35,613 bases of DNA, taken from the NCBI GenBank assembly GCA_035485275.1, contig DATHOE010000001.1, positions 1 to 35,613 on the forward strand. The letters run 5' to 3'. Below the pieces are notes generated by a model, which had not been told where the DNA came from, did not search any database, and saw only the letters and a program-made list of their open reading frames with translations. Within the stretch, counting starts at the first letter, position 1. Each line of letters starts with the position of its first letter. A program made the translations under genes and the position numbers. Below, piece after piece: positions 31,228 through 35,613 of this stretch. Source of the stretch: DAIDJD01 sp035485275 (GTDB lineage Bacteria; Oederibacteriota; JAJYGY01; DAIDJD01).

Positions 31228-32510
31228 AAAAGCCCGCTGTCCTGATCCTGGCTGCCCTGGCCCTGGCTGCGCCCCTGCTGGCGGAGCCGAAGCTGGCGCT
31301 GTTCGGGTCCTTCAGCGGCGGCAAGAGCCTCGAGACCGAGGCCGTTCAGGAGGCCGTGGACGACTCCAACGCCCTGGCGCAGGGTCCGCGCCTGAAGCTG
31401 GAAGTCTTCAACAGCGGGCCCGACGCGGCCTCGGCGCTGGCCGCCGCGCAGAAGGTCGCCGGCGATCCCGACGTGCTGGCGGTGGTCGTGCACGGCGAGG
31501 ACGGCGTGGCCCCCGGGCCTTTGGGCGTGTTCGAGAAGGCCCACCTGGCGGTGGTGGCGGCGAGTTCCTGGGCCCAGCCGCGGCCGGACGAGCCCTACGC
31601 CACCTGGCTGTCGCCCTCCCTGACGGACCTGGCCGGCACCGCGGCGCTCTACGCCAAGACCGAAGGCATGCTCCAGATGGCGGTGGTCGACGACGGATCC
31701 ACGACCTCCACCGCCGCGGCCAAGGCCTTCGCCGCGCGCTACCGTTCCCTGGGCGGCAAGGTCACCTCGGAGGCGACCTGGACCGGGGGGGAGCAGGACC
31801 TGAGCGCGACGGTGCGCAGCCTGGCCGTGTACTGGCCCCAGATGATCTTCTACACCGGGGGCGCCGCGACCGCGGGCCGCCTCCTGCTGGCCATGAAGGC
31901 CGAGAAGGCCCTCAAGAACGCCGACCTCTTCGGCATGCCGCCGGTCTTCGACGAGGCCTTCTTCGACACCACGCGGGTCAAGGGCATGCGCACGCGCGCG
32001 GTCTTCCCCTGCCCGGACTACGACGGCATGAACGCCCTGGTGCGCGACCTGGGCTTCGCCTTCCCGCGGACCTCGCCCCAATACCGCGCCTACCTGCATT
32101 TCGACTTCCGCCACCCCGGCCGCTGGACCAGCATGCTCTACGACGGCACGGCCCTGGCCGCCCACGCGGTGCGCGACGCCTCAGCCCCGCCCGCCACCCC
32201 GGTGCCCTCCACCCTGTCCTTCACGGCCCAGGCCATGGTCTCCGGCACGGCCGCGGCCTCCGCCTCCCTCTCCCCCACGGCCGCGCCGACGGCCGCCCCC
32301 ACCGCGGTCGTGGACGCGGTCGTCCCGACCCGCGAGGCGGTGCGGCTGGCTTTGTTGGGGATAGGCGGCTACAAGGGCATCCGCGGCGAGGTCCGCTTCA
32401 AGGCCGACCGCGAGCCGCTCGAGCCCAGGGCCATGATTTATTTCGCGCTGAACCGGGTCAACAGCAAGGAAATGTTGTGGAAGCAAAGGGCCTACGGGCC
32501 GCCGTTTTAG
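31224..32510 (+). CDS. Type 1 periplasmic binding protein (LivJ-like) with Ser/Thr/Pro insert
   Basis: The frame begins with CTG 31224, overlapping the GH35-like stop (CTGA). No ATG, GTG or TTG exists upstream in frame nearby, and a signal peptide follows at once (KKPAVLILAALALAAPLLA), so a rare CTG start is likely. The 428-residue product resembles branched-chain amino-acid-type binding proteins: KLALFGSFSGGKSLETEAVQ, AAAQKVAGDPDVLAVVVHGE, LAVVAASSWAQ and YDGTALAAHAVRDA. Between about 32180 and 32330 it carries an Ala/Ser/Thr/Pro-rich insert unusual in this fold. No permease or ATPase gene is nearby, so it may act as a sensor or binding partner rather than a transporter part. Confidence 0.82.
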   Translation: MKKPAVLILAALALAAPLLAEPKLALFGSFSGGKSLETEAVQEAVDDSNALAQGPRLKLEVFNSGPDAASALAAAQKVAGDPDVLAVVVHGEDGVAPGPLGVFEKAHLAVVAASSWAQPRPDEPYATWLSPSLTDLAGTAALYAKTEGMLQMAVVDDGSTTSTAAAKAFAARYRSLGGKVTSEATWTGGEQDLSATVRSLAVYWPQMIFYTGGAATAGRLLLAMKAEKALKNADLFGMPPVFDEAFFDTTRVKGMRTRAVFPCPDYDGMNALVRDLGFAFPRTSPQYRAYLHFDFRHPGRWTSMLYDGTALAAHAVRDASAPPATPVPSTLSFTAQAMVSGTAAASASLSPTAAPTAAPTAVVDAVVPTREAVRLALLGIGGYKGIRGEVRFKADREPLEPRAMIYFALNRVNSKEMLWKQRAYGPPF

Positions 32511-32845
32511 TACAAAGTATTTGGTTGTTGGAAGTCATTGGCTACAAGAGCCGCAGGCATCAAGCGACCTAAATTTCTTGTTGATGGGTCGAGATTTCAT
32601 TTTTGAGTAGGGGATTGTCGATCAGCCTTCCGCCCAATCCACTTTGCGCTTAAATAACCCTTCGAAATCCATTTGAATGCGTCCTTTGTCGAACAGGGTC
32701 CGCACCGTCCCGGGCAGGAATTCCACCAGCAGAGCAACATCGCTGTCAGGACTAAAGCGGTCGGTCAGCACAGTAAACCCTGAATCTCTGAGTCTGCCAG
32801 TTTTCCTGCAAAACGCCGTACCATGTCCGGGAAATTGGTTTTGAC
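32511..32845. other. 335-base gap with a nucleotidyltransferase remnant
   Basis: No intact gene is visible. The left 110 bases are AT-rich and featureless, and no terminator was found for the binding-protein gene. The right part holds a decayed MNT-type gene (32622-32825, minus strand). Confidence 0.5.
32622..32825 (-). pseudogene. Remnant of an MNT-type nucleotidyltransferase (antitoxin-like)
   Basis: The minus-strand reading AFCRKTGRLRDSGFTVLTDR, then FSPDSDVALLVEFLPG and EGLFKRKVDWAEG, matches the small MNT nucleotidyltransferases, which usually read FCR...LFGSVL..DF.PDSD.D.LVEF. The GS of the LFGS motif is disrupted (SGFTV), the second Asp of DxD is Ala, no start codon is in frame, and the C-terminus is cut short after VDW. 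An ATG at 32824 is in another frame, which suggests a frameshift. These features indicate a decayed gene, perhaps left from an MNT/HEPN toxin-antitoxin pair. No HEPN partner is visible. Confidence 0.6.
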
Positions 32846-33268
32846 CTACTTCCGTTCCCCGAAGATCCCCAGGAGGGGCATGAAGTTTTTCGGCCGGGGG
32901 ATGTGGTAGAACCAGGCGATGTAGGCGGCCAAAAAGGGAAGCATGATGAGGGAGCCGGCCATCTGGAAGGCCAGGTGGCGGGTGCCCAATTCGCCGCGGC
33001 TATAGGCGCTCAGGGCGAAGAGCGGCAGGCAGACGTTGACGATGCAAGCCAGGGTGACCACGGGGATGGACTTGGCCGGGCGTTCCGCGACGTAGCCATA
33101 GGCGCAGGCCTGCATGAACAGGAAAAGCCCATGCTCTTGAAGGTATATCAGGGGCAGGGTGCTGTCCCCCAGCTGCATGCGGGCCATCTCCGGGGTGAGG
33201 CAAAGCCAGCCCGAAAGCCCCAAATGGACCATGAACGCGAACCAATACGAAACCCTGAAAAACCGCAT
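32846..33268 (-). CDS. Four-helix integral membrane protein, unknown function
   Basis: The product has 140 residues, with AAGGA 6 bases before ATG 33268. Four hydrophobic segments are visible: about 7-23 (SYWFAFMVHLGLSGWLCL), 40-60, 69-87 (VVTLACIVNVCLPLFALSAY) and 100-122 (FQMAGSLIMLPFLAAYIAWF). There is a polar tail (PRPKNFMPLLGIFGERK). No catalytic motif is seen. Size and topology resemble the unrelated protein at 1592. A TTGACA promoter precedes it and points away from the rrf2 gene. Confidence 0.7.
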   Translation of the reverse strand: MRFFRVSYWFAFMVHLGLSGWLCLTPEMARMQLGDSTLPLIYLQEHGLFLFMQACAYGYVAERPAKSIPVVTLACIVNVCLPLFALSAYSRGELGTRHLAFQMAGSLIMLPFLAAYIAWFYHIPRPKNFMPLLGIFGERK

Positions 33269-33293
33269 GCTTGTCCTTTGAAGAGCCCAGCAA

Positions 33294-33323
33294 AAATTAC
33301 TACGGTTAACGGAAAGGTGTCAA
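33294..33323 (-). promoter_or_regulatory. Sigma70-like promoter of the membrane-protein gene
   Basis: On the minus strand, a perfect TTGACA, an 18-base spacer and TAATTT, about 25 bases before ATG 33268. Confidence 0.55.
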
Positions 33324-33440
33324 GAAGGCAGGTCCATTAAGCGGGATTATTTTAGAATGTTTGATTTATAAGGGTTTTTCCGGTTTTTTCCATTCTACGG
33401 CATTCCAGCCGGATTCAGGGCTGGATAAACAAGACTATTT

Positions 33441-33476
33441 CGTATAGTATACAGGTTCGGATCCGTCCGAAGGCCC
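33441..33476 (+). promoter_or_regulatory. rrf2-suf promoter/operator sharing a block with sdh
   Basis: TATAGTAT (33443-33450) lies in the palindrome GTATAGTATAC (33442-33452). It is followed by AGGTTCGG and TCCGTCC, the same elements in the same order as at 3054-3078. A second inverted repeat, TTCGGA-TCCG-TCCGAA, overlaps the latter part. No -35 is evident, which would suit an activated or Fe-S-regulated promoter. Autoregulation by the Rrf2 protein is the simplest reading. Confidence 0.6.
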
Positions 33477-33490
33477 TCTGTGAGGTGCGC

Positions 33491-33919
33491 ATGAAGCTTT
33501 CACCCCTGGAAGAATACGGTTTGCGCTGCCTGATCCAGCTGGCACGGCGGGGCGACGCCCAGCCCGTGACCATCCGCCAGATCAGCGAAAGCGAAGGCCT
33601 GTCCTCGGCCTATGTGGGAAAGCTCATGTTCCTCCTGCAGAAGGCCGACCTGGTGCGCTCCACCCGGGGGGTGCAGGGCGGCTATGTGCTGTCCAAGCCC
33701 GCCCACGAGTTGAGCCTGTCCGAGGTCTTCCAGGCCCTCGATCCCGGGGTGCTGGACGACGTCTGCGAAAAGTTCACCGGCACGGAGGACGCCTGCGTTC
33801 ACAGCGGCTCCTGCGCCATCAAGCCAGTGTGGTCGGGCCTGGCCCAGCACATCAACGTCTATCTCGAGCGGGTCAACCTCGGCGATCTGGCCGGGGTCCC
33901 CGCCCTTCAAGAGGTTTGA
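33491..33919 (+). CDS. Rrf2-family (IscR/SufR-like) Fe-S-sensing transcription regulator
   Basis: ATG 33491 has GAGG 6 bases upstream; GTG 33485 is a less likely start. The 142-residue product has the Rrf2 winged helix (YGLRCLIQLARR, TIRQISESEGLSSAYVGKLM, STRGVQGGYVLSKP). Cys92, Cys102 and Cys108 (VCEKFTGTEDACVHSGSC) are candidate cluster ligands; the spacing x9 and x5 differs from x5 and x5 in IscR. Its position directly before sufC and sufB points to control of Fe-S assembly. Cluster type and sensing mode are not shown. Confidence 0.92.
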   Translation: MKLSPLEEYGLRCLIQLARRGDAQPVTIRQISESEGLSSAYVGKLMFLLQKADLVRSTRGVQGGYVLSKPAHELSLSEVFQALDPGVLDDVCEKFTGTEDACVHSGSCAIKPVWSGLAQHINVYLERVNLGDLAGVPALQEV

Positions 33920-34678
33920 ATGCCTGAGACACTGCTCAAAATCGAAGACCTGCACGTCGCCGTCGGCGACAAGGAGATCCTCAAAGGGGTGAACCTCACG
34001 GTGAACCGCGGCGAGATCCACGCCCTGATGGGCCCCAACGGATCGGGCAAAAGCACCCTGTCCAACGCCGTCATGGGGCACCCGAACTACACCATCACCT
34101 CCGGCAAGGTCTGGTACAAGGGCGAGGACATCACCGAGATGGCCACCGACGAGAAGGCCCGCAAGGGCATCTTCCTGGCCTTCCAGTACCCCGTGGCCAT
34201 CCCCGGGGTCACCGTCACGAACTTCCTGCGCGCCGTCACCAAGGCCCGCCAGGGCCAGGAATCGCCGGCCAAGGAGTTCCGCGCCGAGCTGGCCGGCGCC
34301 ATGCAGGCCCTGGCCATGGACCCGCTCTTCGCCAAGCGCTACGTCAACGACGGCTTCTCCGGCGGCGAGAAGAAGCGCTGCGAGATGCTGCAGATGGCCA
34401 TGCTCAAGCCCGAGCTGGGCATCCTGGACGAGACCGACTCCGGCCTGGACATCGACGCCCTGAGGGTGGTCTGCGACGGCATCAACCGCATCTTCACGCC
34501 GGCCATGTCCATGCTCATCATCACCCACTACCAGCGCATGCTGAACTACGTGAAGCCCCACTTCGTGCACGTCTTCGTGGCCGGCCGCGTGGTCGAAAGC
34601 GGCGGAAGCGAACTGGTGAACATCCTTGAGGCGGAAGGCTACGACCGCTTCATCAAGAAATCCCTGGCCGCCCTTTAA
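33920..34678 (+). CDS. sufC: Fe-S cluster assembly ATPase SufC
   Basis: SufC is the ATPase of the SufBCD scaffold for Fe-S cluster building in the cytoplasm. The 252-residue product has Walker A GPNGSGKST (38-46), the signature FSGGEKKRCE and Walker B with LGILDETDSGLDIDAL, typical of SufC. AAGAGG lies 5 bases before ATG 33920, and the regulator stop is directly adjacent. SufB follows after 41 bases. Confidence 0.97.
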   Translation: MPETLLKIEDLHVAVGDKEILKGVNLTVNRGEIHALMGPNGSGKSTLSNAVMGHPNYTITSGKVWYKGEDITEMATDEKARKGIFLAFQYPVAIPGVTVTNFLRAVTKARQGQESPAKEFRAELAGAMQALAMDPLFAKRYVNDGFSGGEKKRCEMLQMAMLKPELGILDETDSGLDIDALRVVCDGINRIFTPAMSMLIITHYQRMLNYVKPHFVHVFVAGRVVESGGSELVNILEAEGYDRFIKKSLAAL

Positions 34679-34719
34679 GCGGCCAGCAGCCTAAGCAAGA
34701 GCAACCTGAGGAGCCAACC

Positions 34720-35613
<894 letters not shown>

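Overview
The window reads as a chromosome segment of a high-GC, diderm (Gram-negative-type) bacterium. Support for this: a beta-barrel protein ending in phenylalanine, an exported c-type cytochrome, FecR- and RskA-like anti-sigma factors and many Sec signal peptides. It looks like core chromosome rather than a phage or plasmid; no insertion sequence or CRISPR array was seen. Long Ser/Thr/Pro/Ala linkers and a recurring post-signal-peptide motif suggest a poorly sampled lineage, but I cannot place it in a phylum from sequence alone.

Layout. 1-1338 (minus): the 5' part of a secreted Ser/Thr/Pro-repeat protein that runs off the left edge. 1592-2896: three small membrane or exported proteins of unknown function. 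3030-7101: sdhC-sdhA-sdhB plus a thioredoxin-like protein, with a promoter and a terminator. 7133-9038: mutM and a thiS-thiG fusion. 9167-9283: a 38-residue membrane protein. 9717-12163: a degenerate EAL/sensor protein and a metallo-beta-lactamase-fold hydrolase. 12397-18398: a cell-surface region with a 12-blade NHL protein, an ECF sigma/FecR-type anti-sigma pair, a jelly-roll-like secreted protein and a TPR/beta-barrel protein. 18482-18892: cytochrome c. 18999-22608: mnmA, a second ECF sigma/RskA-like pair, a JAMM peptidase and a flavin reductase in one apparent operon. 22685-28071: an RlmI-like methyltransferase, a small membrane protein, then aroB, a TPR protein and ispE. 28258-28328: tRNA-Gln. 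28399-32510: a GH35-like protein without its catalytic glutamates, translationally coupled to a periplasmic binding protein. 32622-32825: remnant of an MNT nucleotidyltransferase. 32846-33268: a membrane protein. 33491 to the right edge: rrf2, sufC and sufB (partial).

Most notable points. (1) Three secreted proteins with unrelated bodies share PFWL[N/D]...R[S/D]N[P/S]NDP immediately after the predicted signal-peptidase site, which suggests an undescribed N-terminal sorting or anchoring tag. (2) The sdh and rrf2-suf promoters share a block (TATAGTAT, AGGTTCGG, TCCGTCC), which suggests common iron-sulfur-responsive control. (3) The GH35-like protein has lost both catalytic glutamates. (4) The ThiS Gly-Gly terminus is buried inside a ThiS-ThiG fusion, and a JAMM peptidase that could in principle release it is encoded in the same window.
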